Shown here piece after piece: positions 45,260-57,624 of a stretch of DNA of 64,000 nucleotides. The translations under genes were made by a program, and so were the position numbers. Origin of the DNA: Prinsepia uniflora (Eukaryota; Streptophyta; Magnoliopsida; Rosales; Rosaceae). The notes below the pieces were generated by a model that searched no databases, had not been told where the DNA came from, and was given only the letters and a program-made list of their open reading frames with translations. Positions within the stretch are counted from its first letter, which is position 1, and every line of letters starts with the position of its first letter. The DNA lies in contig CM064866.1 in NCBI GenBank assembly GCA_032719365.1, positions 4,941,781 through 5,005,780 on the forward strand, in the 5' to 3' direction.

Positions 45260-46531
45260 TTGGATCTCGTGTTAGCTTAATTTTTCGGGTGATTTCGACT
45301 CATCGACCCGGTTATGAGTGGGCTTTCTTTCCTTATTTTTTACTCTTGACTTCATCATGATGCATGCTAGTTAGGGGTAGTTTTCCAGACGACTGCAGCT
45401 CCGAGTGACTCCCAAGCAGTCGAAACTCAATGTAGTTCCCAAGTTGCAGAAGCTCAAGGTTTTTTTTTTCAGACGACTGATGATCATGGGAATCGAGGAT
45501 TAGTTGTGAGTAATGTTCAAAACGGCGCTAGGTAGTCGATTGGGGTCTAGCGCCTAGGCGATTAGGCAGAGCCCACGCACTCGCTTATGATTTTTTTTTC
45601 TAAAGACAAAATTCAACAAATTAATAATATAATGAATACTAATAAATAATTTCAGAATAAAAATAAATTATGCAGACAAATAAATTGGGCTGGGAATCCT
45701 AAATGTTAAAAATTTAAGTTTTTTTTTTATTAATTTACAACATTCTATGTTTTTTAATTTATTATCTTTGTTTTAATTAATATTTATATTATTAACTAAG
45801 CATTTAATAAATAAAATAACTTATATGATGATATATATATATATATAAGAACTTATATAATTGAATATACATAAGAATGTACACACAAATTTATTTTAGA
45901 CGTCTAGCCATTATGTGAGACGGTATCCTTCGAGCGTCTGGGCACCTCCTAGGCAAACTAGGCGGCTACTATTTTGAACAGTGGGTGTAATTGATTTATG
46001 ATATTGTGTGTCCAAGTCTTTTATAGGTTTTTCACATGATTTATAAAATGAATTTTAGGGAAATATGGGCCATAAGCATTTTATATGCATTTCATATTTT
46101 CCCGGGTTCCATTGGTTATTGTTTTGTACTCAAATTAAAATCCTCTTACTCATAGTTTGATAGTTATTTTTACATATGCATTTATGGTTTTATACCTGGA
46201 AGGAAAGCAATTTATTTTCCTTGAGAATGATATTTCTAATGATTAGTATTTTTTTTGTTCACTCACACTATTACAGATTTTATCTCTTTCTCCTCCAATT
46301 ATTTTGAGCTAGGAACAGAGTAATTTGCAAGATGCATGGGATTTACGATTCTGAATTGTTGATTTATTTCGGGTGAAATGTAAATGAGATTATAAACTTT
46401 CCCAATTGGAAACCTTATAAAAAATTTCAATTGTGTCGACAAAGGCACGAAGGACTCGAGGGATTGTAGAATGTTGAATCTTGACCTACATTATGCAAAT
46501 TTCGAGGAAAAAATTTCTTTATGGGGTAGGT
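45260..46531 (+). repeat. Older LTR remainder plus element 3' tail
   Basis: LTR text continues from 43006. It carries a MITE-like insert (45514-45980), then GTTCACTCACAC (46258), and switches at about 46305 to a tail (CTAGGAACAGAG... to ATTTCGAGGAAAAAATTTC) that precedes the LTR start at 46532. The tail is homologous to 48106-48330. Confidence 0.6.
45514..45980. mobile_element. TIR element, about 467 bp, hAT-like, TSD unclear
   Basis: The ends TGTTCAAAACGG (left) and TGTTCAAAATAG (right end read inward) form an inverted repeat. CGCCTAGGCG-type words lie just inside both ends, and the core is AT-rich. Flanks GTGAGTAA and GTGGGTGT are only partly alike, so the superfamily is inferred from the terminal motif. 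Confidence 0.55.
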
Positions 46532-48330
46532 TGTAACGATCCAGAAATTTGATAGATGTAATTTTAGAAATTTTAATTGAAAATTGACTATTTTTCCCTT
46601 ATATATAATTAAAGTTTGGAAATTCAAATTTCTAGTCGGAGAACTTTTGTATGTTTATCTAGGACCGTTATGTTGATCTCAGAATTCTGAGTGTCTAGAC
46701 AAGCGACATGTGAAATGCGAACACTATACGCTCGAGTTATAGTTCTAAATCGGACTTTACGAGGTACGTTCGAGTGTATGAGATTTAATTTGAGGTTATT
46801 TGAGGATAATGGTTGAGTCAACAGTTATTTTGGGTGGATTATTAAATGATGACATGTGTCACTTTAGAATTGTTGCACTGCCCTATCTTAGGTGTACGTG
46901 TGAATGAAGAACAAGCAGAAACGTTTGTGGGTTCTTAAGAAAAAACCCGAAGGGAACGAAGAAAAAAAGAAGAGAGGAGGAGGAAATTGGAAATAAAAAA
47001 AAGAGATAAAGGGAGGAAAGAGAAGAGAGGAAGCATGGAGACCAGAACCAGAATATGAACAAACCAGGAAAGCCACCCAAAACACGTGTTCCCTTGAAAT
47101 TCAAGTTTCCAATTTAGATGTTAAAACTTGAAACCAAGGTCGCCAGCACCTTATCTGGACCTAGGCGACCAAACCTAGTTCAATTTTGAGGAGATTAGAC
47201 ATAGGCAACATCCAAAACCATAGGTACGAAAGGTGGCCAAAAATTTGAACCTTCTCCTATGCAATTTGAGGTACAAGTTTTTGTGTTTTTTGAAGCTATA
47301 TTTGTGTTCCTGGGATTGTTTAGAGTATAATTGATGTTTAGCATCCGAAAAATGGTTGAAAATGGAAGAAATAGGACTAGGTACCATTATCCAGGCCGGG
47401 ACCCAATTGCAGGGTTCTAAGTCATCCTAGAAAGAGATAGAAAATGACTAAGGTGCGTAGGGCATGTATGGAGCATATGAGTTGCTGACTGGTTATCCAC
47501 TAGCATGGGGCGGCTTTCCTCCCGCCCCGGTCAACATGACTTTTCATCTTAACGATGTTACAGATCTTTTGCCACAAATTTCGAGTCGACCAGACATTGT
47601 TTAGGGGTCGTGAGATTGGACAAGATTGATTTTGGATTCTCACTATGAAAAACTCAGACAGTTCAAAGATTTTTAGCTTGGATTTGAGTTTGGTAAGGTA
47701 TTTGTTTGAACACTAGGTAATTCTGATCAAAAGCGAAGAGTTTCTTAGAATCTGGCCACCATGGATGGCAATGGCATCAATCTGGTCGTCTCTCCAGCAA
47801 GACTCTGGTGATTGGACCAACCGTTAAGTTTGAATAATGTCGTCAATTCTTGACAAAATATGGATGGCGTTATCATATTTCGTTAAATCCTAATAGTCTC
47901 ATGACTAACTTAACGTCATTAAGTCTGACAGAATATTCCGATTCTATCAAAATATTACGTCAAACTTGATGGAATATTCCGTTAGGGGGTCAAAGTATTC
48001 CACAAAGAATATTTTGATGCATAAGGCGCACATTAGGGTGCGTGCCCACGCATGGCTAGCGTGTGTGTCCTCCGACTGGCACGTGGCTGCACATGAGGTG
48101 ACTTTGATCTAGGAACAGATCAACGTTCAAGATGCACATGATTTACAATTCCAAATTGTTTATTTATTTCGAGGGAAAGTAAATGGGGTTAGAAAGTTTC
48201 ACATTTGGAAACCTTATCAGAAATTTGAATCATATCGGTATAGACACAAAGGACTCGAGGGATTGTAGAAGGTTGAATCTTGGCCTACGTTTTGAAATTT
48301 TGAGGATGAAACTTCTTTAACGGGTTAGAC
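46532..48330 (+). repeat. Truncated LTR fused to element 3' tail (second family)
   Basis: It starts TGTAACGATCC and is LTR-like to about 48105. It then switches abruptly to the 225-bp tail (CTAGGAACAGATC... to TTTGAGGATGAAACTTC) that leads into the next LTR at 48331. This is what remains when most of an LTR and nearly all of an interior are deleted. Confidence 0.65.
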
Positions 48331-50208
48331 TGTAACGATTCGGAAATTCGATAAATGTGATTTTGAAAATTTTAAGTCGAAATTAACTACTTTGCGCTTG
48401 TATATAATTAAAGTTCAAAAATTTGTATTTTTAGTCGGAGAACTTTTGTATGTTTATCTAAGACTGTTATGTTGGTCTCAAAATTAGGACTCCATAGATA
48501 AGCGACATTTCGAAATCCTAGACCCTATGGTCGAGTTACAGTTATATATTGGATTTTAGGGGGTACGTTCGAGTGTACATGATTTAATGTGCAATTGTTT
48601 AAGGATAATGGTTGATTCCATGATCATTTTGGGTGTATTAATTAAATGGTGACATGTGTCACCTTCGAATTGTTGCATCGCCCTAACCTTGGGTTTACAT
48701 GTGAATGTAGAGCAAACGAAAATGCTTGTAGGTTCTAGAGAAAAAAACCCAAAGGGAAGAAAGGAGAGAAGTGGGTGCGAGGAGAAATTGGAAGACAAAA
48801 AGAAAAGAGAAAAAGGGAGAAAAGAGAAGAGTTGAACCATGAAAACCAGAAGCTGAACATGAGTTAAACAAGAACACCATCTAAAACCCATGTTCCCTTG
48901 AAATTCAAGTTTCAAATTTAGATGTTGAAGCTTGGTTGCCAGCACCTTCGCTAGTTCTACACAATCAAACCCAGCTTAATTTTGAGGAGATTAGACAAAG
49001 GGAATGTCGAAAACTAGAGGTCGCCGGAACTTCAAACCTCCTCTTGTGAATTTGGGGTACATTTTTATTTTATTTTATGTTTTTTGAAGCTATATTTGTG
49101 TTCTTGGGATTGCTTAGAGTATAATTAACGTTTAACATGTAAAAAATGGTTGAAAATAGAAGAACTAGGACTAGGTATCATTTTAGATTCGGACCCGATT
49201 GCAATGTTCCAATCATGTGGGGTTTGTAAGGCATGTTGGAACTGCCACTTCGCCTTCCATCGGTGTGTGGCAGCACGTGGCGGCTTTCCTCAAGTCCCGA
49301 TAAACATGATCCTTTTCATTTATGTGATTGTTTGTGGAAACAATGTTTTGGGCTTAGGCCCAGTTCGGAAATATTTTTGACTTGGAATGTGAGTCAAGGA
49401 TTTGTTTTGAAACGAAGATTTTGGATTTGATCCACGGATGGTTTTCATTGTTTATGTGACGAGTTTCCAGGCGGCTGAAGTTAGGGTTGTTTCCCATACG
49501 ACTGATACTCGGAGTTATTGTTTTTGTGATTGTTTCCTAGGTAGCCCAAACTAGGGGTGTTCTCAGGTGGCTGATGCCAAAGATGATTGTTTCCTAGGAA
49601 ACCGAAGTTAGGGGTGTTCCTAAACGACTGCTGTTCATGAGTTATTGTTATGGATATTGTGATTGTTTCCAAGCGACTGGAGCTCAGGGTGTTTCCTAGA
49701 CGGCTAATGCTCAGGGGGAGTCGATGATTGACTTTTTAGTGGTTATTGATATTTGTGTCCAGGTTTTACAACAAGGTTTTATCAACGGGGATTTAAGAGA
49801 AATGTGGGCCACGGGCTTTTGATGCATTTTTTGATTTTTCGGTCCTACGATTTATGGTATGATTTGATATGAAATCTAGTGGTTTATATCTTTTTTTATG
49901 CTTACATGTTTTATATTTGGAGGGTAAAGATTTATTTTCTGGAAATGTATTTACAAATGTTTTATTTTCTCGAAATGTATGTTACAATTTTTATTTTTGT
50001 CTACTCGCGTTTTAAATGATTTTTTTTTCCCTTCAGGTCGTTGCATAGAGACCGGGGTTGAACTGAAGGTGGATGCATGAGCAGGATATCAATACTGTTA
50101 TCCCTTGTCAAATAGGTGTTGAGGGTAATTTTAAAATTTTAGTTTACTTGTCAAATGGGAACAGAATCAGGCATGGTTATCAAAGCAGTTTTGAAACGGG
50201 TCCTATCA
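48331..50208 (+). repeat. LTR (second family), about 1878 bp
   Basis: It starts TGTAACGATTCGG and ends GGTCCTATCA. A polypurine-like tail precedes it. It keeps the 3' box as GTCTACTCGC (49999-50008) and an acceptor-like CCCTTCAG ending at 50036; the 5' box region appears deleted. The minisatellite is at 49440-49720. Confidence 0.7.
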
Positions 50209-50334
50209 TTGTATGTCAATTATAGTAAGTGTCAGTTTTGGTTGACTTATGTTGGATTTCTCAATCATGTCATATTTGCTGAGAGAATTAGTATGGACCC
50301 CTAGAACACAAAAGCAGTAGCAGGATATCTATTT

Positions 50335-50700
50335 GTTAAAATGATGTAGGTGGGAGAAGATTGTTATCACCACAGTTAGCTAAACGAGGGAAGTTGAGCC
50401 CACTTTATATTGGGCCCTATGAGATCATTGAGATGATATGCCCTATTGCTTATAAACTTGCCTTACCACTTGAGCTATCTAAGGTTCACAATGTATTCCA
50501 TGTTTCAATGCTCTGGAAGTATCTGTTTGATAAACCACATATACTAGAGGAGCAACCAATTGAGTTAAGAGATGATTTGAGTATTGAGGAACAACTCGTG
50601 TAGATCCTTGATTGTAAATAAAAGATCTTCCTCATAAGTAAAGTGTTGTAGAGGATTCATAATGTGGAGGAAGTCACGTGGGAGCCTAGGCACTAATGCA
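50335..50700 (+). pseudogene. Ty3/gypsy pol C-terminus (integrase end, chromodomain-like)
   Basis: The frame 50361-50603 reads KRGKLSPLYIGPYEIIE, then YKLALPLELSKVHNVFHVSML and EEQPIELRDDLSIEEQ. That is the conserved C-terminal region of gypsy integrase, upstream of the chromodomain-like end. Past the TAG, the same region still gives RIHNVEEVTWEP near 50650-50690, the usual last motif. Gypsy integrases of this type insert cDNA and may target chromatin through this tail. RT and the integrase core are missing. It is followed by a polypurine-like tail and an LTR, so it is the 3' end of an old autonomous element of the long-LTR family (Tekay/Del-like by motif style, inferred). Confidence 0.85.
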
Positions 50701-50771
50701 GGCGCATCATCCAGAGTTGTTTCAGTGGCTGGTAAGAATCTCAAAGGCGAAACTTCTTTAATGGGGTGAGT

Positions 50772-52454
50772 TTTAATGACTCATTTATTTAATTATGAAA
50801 TTTTCATAAATTAATTTAGAAAACGACGGTTTGACACTTCAGTTAGAATGTCCTGGAAGCTAGTTTTTATTTGGGAACAATTTTGTGATTTTTTTTCTTG
50901 AACCATCACGTAGATTTCGAGTTCAGGAGTTTGCAAACAAGTGGCATGCGCAAAATGGAGTCTAGTGAGAGAGTTATGGGTCTAGAATTTTTAAGGGCAA
51001 TTTGGTAATTTTCACATGATAGATATTTTAGTCATATTCCAGATTTTCCTTATCTTCTTTTTTATCATATCTCTCCATGTGCTCTCTACCAAGCCGTGAA
51101 CACCAACACGCCCTTAAAAAATGGATTTTTGATTTAGGCCAGACCACTATAAACCATTCACATCATCATCTTCCCCACTTCATTCTAAACTCAACCATAT
51201 CCTCCATCAAGCTTGGGAGCATTAGGAGAAGGAGGTTCGAGGAGCACACATCTTGAGATTGAGCTTAATTCGTTATTAAATATGAATTTCGATGATCTAA
51301 ATCATTATTCTGAAATGATTTCTAATGTTGACAAGTGTTGGGAATTTAGAATAATTATTTTATTAATTCATTTATGGACAAGGATTTTCAATAACGAATT
51401 GGAATAACATTTTGGTTTTTTTACAACGATTTTCCAATTGTTTTGTCTTAGGCCAAGAAAAAAGTATTTTAAAAAAGGATTTATACTATGTTTTTCTCTA
51501 TAACTACAATCCCCCGTTAGTAAAAGTATGATTTCTTGATGCATGACTTCGAAGCATCTTTGGTCATGCTGCCCCGTGACTTTGAGTCATCTTCGGTTAC
51601 ATGGGTGTATCTCCAACATGTGGCTTCGAGGTATCTTCGGTCATGTGCACGTTGAGTTTGTCTACACGCATAGTACCAGGGTACGTCTGCCTATCTTCGT
51701 GGGATCTTCGGATATATGTAGAGTAGACTCCCGAGTTGGACCTCTTAGTTTCTAGCCATTGCTTTGAGGTGTTTCCGGTAGTGGTTAGATGAGCTTGTCC
51801 TTATGTTCCACGATTAGAAAGGCTCACTAGGAGGATGGTAGTATTTTAGTAGATGTGTTATGCGTATGCTTTCGTATGACTTTCAACTCCTTCGAGGAGA
51901 GTTTTCAAAGTATGGTTGTGGACCATAGAATATTTTAGTGCTCGTATTTTCATCGGTCCTGTCAAGTTTTAAACTAGAAATGGATTTTCTGGTAAGTTTT
52001 CATATTATCTTTATAATGCTTGCTTGAAAATGAGTTTACAATATGCATGCATGTTTTACTTATAGAGAAGAAAAAGTACGGTTTTCTCAAAAATTCGTGT
52101 TTCAATGGTCATTTTGTCAACTCACACTTTTTATTGTTTTATACTCACTCTAAGCCATTTCAGCTGACGAAGGCACTTACGGAGGCATCATTTTGTTCCA
52201 GCTCCACTACTACTTACTAGCTTCGAGTAGGTTTTATTAGGCTTGTATACTTATCTTTACAGCCTAATTACTCTGATAGACTATTTGGACTTATTTAAAT
52301 TATTACTGCATTGTTGGTTATTTGGCTTGCTTGTTGGATTGCTTAATGTATTGTAGTAGTAAATCCTTCGTTTGACAGGTGGAAGACGGTATGAATTTTT
52401 TATAGGGAAAAGTTTTCCGAATTTTTAAAGGAAAAATTCTCGAAGGTCTTGTCA
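50772..52454 (+). repeat. LTR with interior sequence on both sides
   Basis: A tail AACTTCTTTAATGGGGTGAG precedes it. It starts TTTAATGACTC (a decayed TGTAATGAC) and ends GGTCTTGTCA. A primer-site-like TGGTATCACGATAGC lies at 52464-52478. Being preceded by a pol end and followed by a primer site suggests recombination between elements. Family landmarks are CACGTAGATTTCGAG, GCAAACAAGTGGCATGC and GTCAACTCACAC (52115). Confidence 0.65.
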
Positions 52455-52975
52455 TTTTATGCGTGGTATCACGATAGCAAAATGACAAGCCTTCTAGTAT
52501 GTGGTATGCCGAGGGTGGTCCCAGCTGATAGGGCACAATATATGGTCTGCTAAGGCATGTTAGCTGAGGGTCTGGTCAGTCATTGTGAGCTTGGTCGAAA
52601 TCGAAACACTTAAGAATGTGTAGTCGTTACCGTGTTTAGTGGGTGGTGTGCACAATGATCCGGATTGACGAGTTATGGTTGGTGCACACGAATTAGACTT
52701 TTTAGTTATTTGATACCATCTTAAGAGCTGACTTGACTGATATTTGATTGGTCGAGGTACCCCTACGGATATTTTTGGTATCTTTTATTACATCCTTCGT
52801 TTGACAGTTAGTTGATGGTCAACTAAGGATATTTGGTCAGGTTTACAATAGAATTTTTGTACAGTGTCTTAACAATAGTAAGATTATTTCTTGTACTATA
52901 GGATACGTCAGCGATTGTTAGACGAGAGTAGGGCCTCTCACATGTTTTGAGGGAAAATTCGGGGAAGGTCTTGTC
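52455..52975 (+). repeat. Primer-site remnant and second LTR tail
   Basis: After the primer-like site comes unassigned sequence, and then a second copy of an LTR end (about 52786-52975: TCCTTCGTTTGACAG... to GGAAGGTCTTGTCA) matching 52360-52454. No gene. Confidence 0.5.
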
Positions 52976-53432
52976 ATTTGTAGGAGACTTGAATTGTTTT
53001 GATTGAGTCTAGTGAAAGATATAAATATCACAAATTATACTTTAAACCTTGTTTGTAGAAATCCGAGTGGGAAGGCTGGACAAATCATAAACTTTACTAA
53101 AATTTAACTTACACTAAAATGTTTGTCAAACTATATAAAACTCTTCTATTTCGTCTACAATATTAATTGATGTTTTGAATACACATAAACTTTTATAGAA
53201 TTATGAAATGTGATGATTGAATACATATCAATTTTGAATGAATTTATAAATCTCTGTAAAAGTATAGATTGAATACTCTCAAACGTTTACCAACTCTTTA
53301 AAAATTATAATTGAATACATTTAAATTATTAAAGACATTTAAATTTCATGAAAGCCTCAAATGCATACATTCCCTTAGTAATTAATCTAAAGGGCTAAAT
53401 GGATCAAATATAATGAAATTGCTAACAAAGAT

Positions 53433-53840
53433 CAGGGACGGATCCTTGCCTTGGGCTGGGAAGGCTGTAGCCCTTCCCACCCAAGCTAGATCCTTTAAGT
53501 TTTTGAGTTTAGTTCACCCTAATTTAATTAATCTAATTTAATTTAGTACTAATAATGAAGAGATAGTAAAAAATTTTGATACTATGAAGACTCGAATGAT
53601 ACAACTTAAAATTAAAAAGTAATAATTTGTATTTATATTGCATGTTTAATCATGAGTTTTATTGTAATTTTTTTTTTCTTCCTTCTATTAATCTCTTATT
53701 TATGTACATAGATACATTTGAGGGGTAAGACTTATTAAATTTCCTCTGACTAAATGTATCTTTTATATTTATTAATAAAATTCACTCATACCATCGAACT
53801 AGTATATAAGTTAGCCCATTTGAAAATTGGTACCGTCCCT
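53433..53840. mobile_element. hAT-type MITE, 408 bp, TSD ACAAAGAT
   Basis: Perfect 8-bp duplications ACAAAGAT occur at 53425-53432 and 53841-53848. Ends are CAGGGACGGATCC (left) and AGGGACGGTACC (right end read inward). AT-rich and non-coding. The CAGGGACGG terminus and 8-bp TSD place it in hAT. Confidence 0.85.
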
Positions 53841-53848
53841 ACAAAGAT

Positions 53849-54288
53849 AATGGAAAAGGGCAAATTGAGATTTCAAACTTTGAAAGAACCATTCATCTTT
53901 GTGGAGTCCTTAAAGTGGTCTTTTTAATTATGGATTGGTTATTGACCAAGAAAATGGAGGCCAAATTTGTTAATTTATGTACTGAGTAAACCAAACAGAA
54001 AAAAGACCTTAAAAATGAACTTTAAGTGGTTATTGACCAAGAAAATGGAGGTAATTTTTGTTAATTTATGTGCACAGTATAAATCAAACTGAAAAAGCTC
54101 AAAGTGATGTCTTTACTCTTTAGTTGGTTATTGTCCAAGAAAATGGAGGACATCTCGACGGTGCAAGGAAAATGTAATTGAAAAAAAAAAAAAAAAAAAA
54201 AGAGGAGAGAAATGGCACAGTAGGTTATAAGAACAAATTCTACTTGCATTACACCATGATCATTATTAATTAAGCTATTCTTATTTTC
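53849..54288. repeat. 3' flank of the receptor-like gene with a short tandem repeat
   Basis: TGGTTATTGACCAAGAAAAT and its context recur at about 53937, 54027 and 54124 (period about 95 bp). A poly-A run (21 A) is at 54181-54201. It probably includes the 3' untranslated region of the minus-strand gene. Confidence 0.7.
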
Positions 54289-56966
54289 CTATCTCCCTTT
54301 GATTAGCCAGAGCAATATTCCAACAATCTTAATAAACAAGTCCTGCCTCCTTGCGATGGCGACATCCGAAAGAACAATTCCCACTATAAACCCGCTTGCA
54401 ACTCCTGCCAAAACAAACTTCCAATCCAGCTCAAATGCTCCTGCTAAGAGGCCAGAATCATTGATTTCGTCTGTGGTACTTGAAGGTGGAAGGTTAGGAT
54501 TATTTCCGCATTTGTTTGGCAGTGGATCTCCACACAACTGTGGGTTTCCATCAAATGAGGTGATGTCAAAGGTAGAAATCTGGGTTCCATGCGGCACCGG
54601 ACCTTTGAGATTGTTGTTGGAGACATTGAGCTTCGCAAGGAATGTAAGCTGTGCCAGTTTCTGAGGAAGCTCTCCAGAGAGATTGTTGTTAGAAAGATCC
54701 AATGACTCAACCAGTGTTAAGTCGCCCAATGATGATGGAATGCTGCCTGTGAGAAGGTTGTTGGACATGTTGAGCAAGCGAAGCCCTTTTAGTTTCCCAA
54801 TGGATTTAGGAATCTCTCCTTCAAATTTGTTGTTTGAAACATCAATCAAAGCAAAGTCTTCGGGTATTCGCTCGTAGTGTCGTTCCAGACCCTTGTTTGT
54901 TATCCAGACTGAGTATCTAATTGATTCAAGATTGTCGAAAGCAAAGCCACCAAGTAATTCTGCCTTCATATATGTGAACTGGTTTAGAGTGACACCCCTC
55001 ATTGCATTCCCTGAGAAATTGTACTCTGATGGAAATTCTCCGGTGAAGCTATTGTCAGACAGATCAAGAATGCGCAACTTGGGGAAAAAATATTCCTTTC
55101 ATGCTTCTCTATCACGCCGAAGAAATAGTTATGACGCATTGCCAAAAGTTTTAACTCAGGGAGAGTCCCCAACCAAAATGGGAAAACGTCGTTAAACTTG
55201 TTGCTTGAGAAATCCATAAACTCAAGCATCACACAATTCACCAATGACCTCGGTAATGGCCCATGTAATTTGTTATGACTAACATCAAACATCATCAAGC
55301 TGCTTCGTTTAGAGTACGTTTGTGGAAGAGTACCTTGAAAAGAGTTGTTTCCTAGATTAAGAACTCGCAGATACTCACTGAAGTTCCCAAGGCATTGTGG
55401 AAGCTTGCCGCCCAAGTTGTTGTTGGACAAATCAAGGTTGCGAAGAGAAGTCAGGGTGCAGATAGCAGATGAAATTTCTCCACTTAGGTGGTTGTCTGAA
55501 ATTCCATAGTATGCGGTGGTTGGTTGAGGGATCGGTAGTGGTCCATGTAGCATGTTGGACGAAAGTTCTAAGAGTTGTAGGTTAACCCAAGGAAGGACAT
55601 CAGCTGGAGGTGTCTCAAAACCTGAAAGAAAGTTGTCAGAAATGTCAATGAATTGCAAAGTCTCTGTGCTTGTGTTCCACATCCATTTCGGAACTTGACC
55701 CTGGATTTTGTTTCCTTGTAGTTTCAACCACGCCAAATTCTGTTGATATCTTAGGATTTGTGGGAACTCTCTTATGTTGCATGCAGCCAATCCCAGACGT
55801 TTAACCTGTGGAAAACTACTTGCATTGGATGAAATTGTTGATTGAAAGACCATTTCAAACTTGTTATCACCAACAAGGAGTTCAATGAGATTTGGCAGCC
55901 TGAGAAACATGTGAAACTCCACTCTACCAGTAAGTCTATTAGTAAATAGACGAAGGGTTTCGAGATTGATGAGACTGGATAATGACTCAGGAACTGATCC
56001 GTGAAAATCATTTGTATTAAGATCAAGGTAAGTTAGTCTGGTAAGGTTACCTATCCAAGGATATATTGGACCAGTTAAATTATTTTCAGCGAGCATTAGC
56101 ACTCTAAGCTGGGTTAGGTTTTGAAGACAAAGCGGGAGGCCACCATTTAAGTTGTTTTTTCGAAGGTTAAGATGAGAAAGTTTGGTTTGCTTACAAACCC
56201 AAGGGAAGAGGCTGCTGTAGAAACTATTATTAGCAAGTGACAAATGTGTTAATTTGGTATGGTTTGCCAAGGAAGAGGGTACAATCGGAGATATTTTAAT
56301 GCAACTGAGCACCAGGAATTTTAGGCTAGTTAAGTTGTGGAGTAGGCTTCTCAAAATGGTTCCCTTAAGTTTCAACAATCCCTGATCATCAGCAGCAGAA
56401 GATCCTTGATCATTGCAACTGTACAGATTAAGGAATGTCAATTTGGACAGCCCTGAAATTTCGGGTGGGACTTGACCAGAAAAGGCAGAGGAATGGAGGT
56501 CAAGATGAGTGAGGCTTGGAAGATTCCTAATGCTACTAGGAATCTCAGAGTAATTGAAGTTATTATCAGCAAGGTTCAAGCTTTGAAGATGAGAGAGGTA
56601 GAAGAGGGTGCTATTGGATTTGATAGAGCCGAAGAGACAACTGCTGCTGAGATCAAGGCCAATGACATGACCTGTCTTTTCATCACACTCCACGCCGGCC
56701 CATGAGCAGCAGCCGCTACTATTATCATGAGCTGATTTCCATGATGAAACCTTGGGATATGCACCATCTTCAATCGAAGCAGATGCCTTGATGATGAAGC
56801 AGTCCTTGAATTGGAGCAAGGCAGACCTCTCCTCACCATGGCAAGATGGCTGCAAAGAGTTTTGAGACTTGGCCACCATAGCAAGAAACAACAACACAAT
56901 TGCTAGCACTTCTGAAACCATGAGTATCGAGACATCAAATAATAAGCACTTGGATGATAACTCCAT
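54289..56966 (-). pseudogene. LRR receptor-like protein (RLP, Cf/HcrVf type) with one frameshift
   Basis: This is the window's only clear host gene, intronless, about 890 codons if one base is disregarded. The start is the ATG at 56966: a hydrophobic signal peptide follows (residues 12-32). The LRR N-terminal cap comes next (C42, ERSALLQFKD, CCSW.GV.C at 86-94), then more than 20 extracellular plant LRRs (LxxLxxLxLxxN.LxG.IP), a non-LRR island, terminal LRRs ending LCGDPLPNKC, a membrane helix (FVLAGVASGFIVGIVLSDVAI) and a short basic tail without kinase. Such proteins sit in the plasma membrane, pair with SOBIR1-type kinases and sense pathogen or developmental ligands. One extra base in GGGGAAAAAA (55081-55090) shifts the frame: codons 1-655 end early at 54999 and the rest continues to TAG 54289-54291. 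Either a recent pseudogene or an assembly error. Confidence 0.93.
55081..55090 (-). other. Homopolymer frameshift in the RLP gene
   Basis: The plus strand reads GGGGAAAAAA; the coding strand reads TTTTTTCCCC. Dropping one base restores IFFP-KLRILDLSDN-type LRR reading across the junction. No other stop interrupts either half. Confidence 0.85.
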
Positions 56967-57025
56967 AGTAATAATTTAATTATTCTTAGCTAGATAAGCA
57001 TATACAAACACAATATGCAAGTGCA

Positions 57026-57033
57026 ATATATAG
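57026..57033 (-). promoter_or_regulatory. Possible TATA box of the RLP gene
   Basis: CTATATAT-type sequence on the minus strand lies about 60 bases upstream of the ATG. Distance and sequence are compatible with a plant TATA box; nothing further supports it. Confidence 0.35.
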
Positions 57034-57099
57034 AGACTAGCATTCATTTCATGACAAAGTTTCATTATCAGTCACTAGATTTATTTTCAAACGGATAAG

Positions 57100-57545
57100 A
57101 CGGGAAAGAGAACGAGGGCATTGAGTACTCGAGAGTCATGAAGGACCCTTAAAGTCAATAAGTTCTCATATATCGGGCAATAGAGACACGCAACAATAGA
57201 CTATTCTGATTCTTAAAGGCTTAAGGTCAATAAGATGGGCTATTCTGTATCTTAAATAATTAAAAGTCAATAAGTCTTGAGCAATAGAGACATGCAACCA
57301 CGTATTAATCATCGCAATAAACCTCACATTCACACCTTGTGAATCCTTTTGCAAGGTTTCCGCTCTTTTGCTTTGTAGTCTTTGTGCGTTAGTCTTTGTG
57401 CCTATTATATTTTCTTAATATATTTAAGACTTGTATTGTTTTTTGTTATTAATCTAATATAGTAATACAGAGACATCGTGTTCTCTGCCTACTAAACTCT
57501 GATAATTCTCTTTTAACGTACATTCATTCTCAAATTTTTACAACA
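57100..57545 (+). repeat. Possible LTR of an unassigned retroelement
   Basis: The sequence ends CAAATTTTTACAACA and is followed by TGTTATTAGCACAAACAGCTC-like text (57546-57566), which resembles primer-site regions of some plant elements. A TTGTATTG...TTAATCTAATATAG polyadenylation-like stretch lies before the end. No partner LTR or TSD was found, so this is tentative. Confidence 0.3.
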
Positions 57546-57624
57546 TGTTATTAGCACAAACAGCTCAAAAATTGAGGATTGCTCAAGTAGGTTTTCGTAA
57601 TCCAATTCAATTTCTTGCCCATTA

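Noticed and set aside
45506..45988. Eight-base target duplication for the TIR element at 45514-45980
   Set aside because: GTGAGTAA and GTGGGTGT match at only five of eight positions; I kept the element but not the TSD.
57000..57100. 5' exon or intron of the RLP upstream of the ATG
   Set aside because: No splice-site pair or coding extension; RLP genes of this type are usually intronless.
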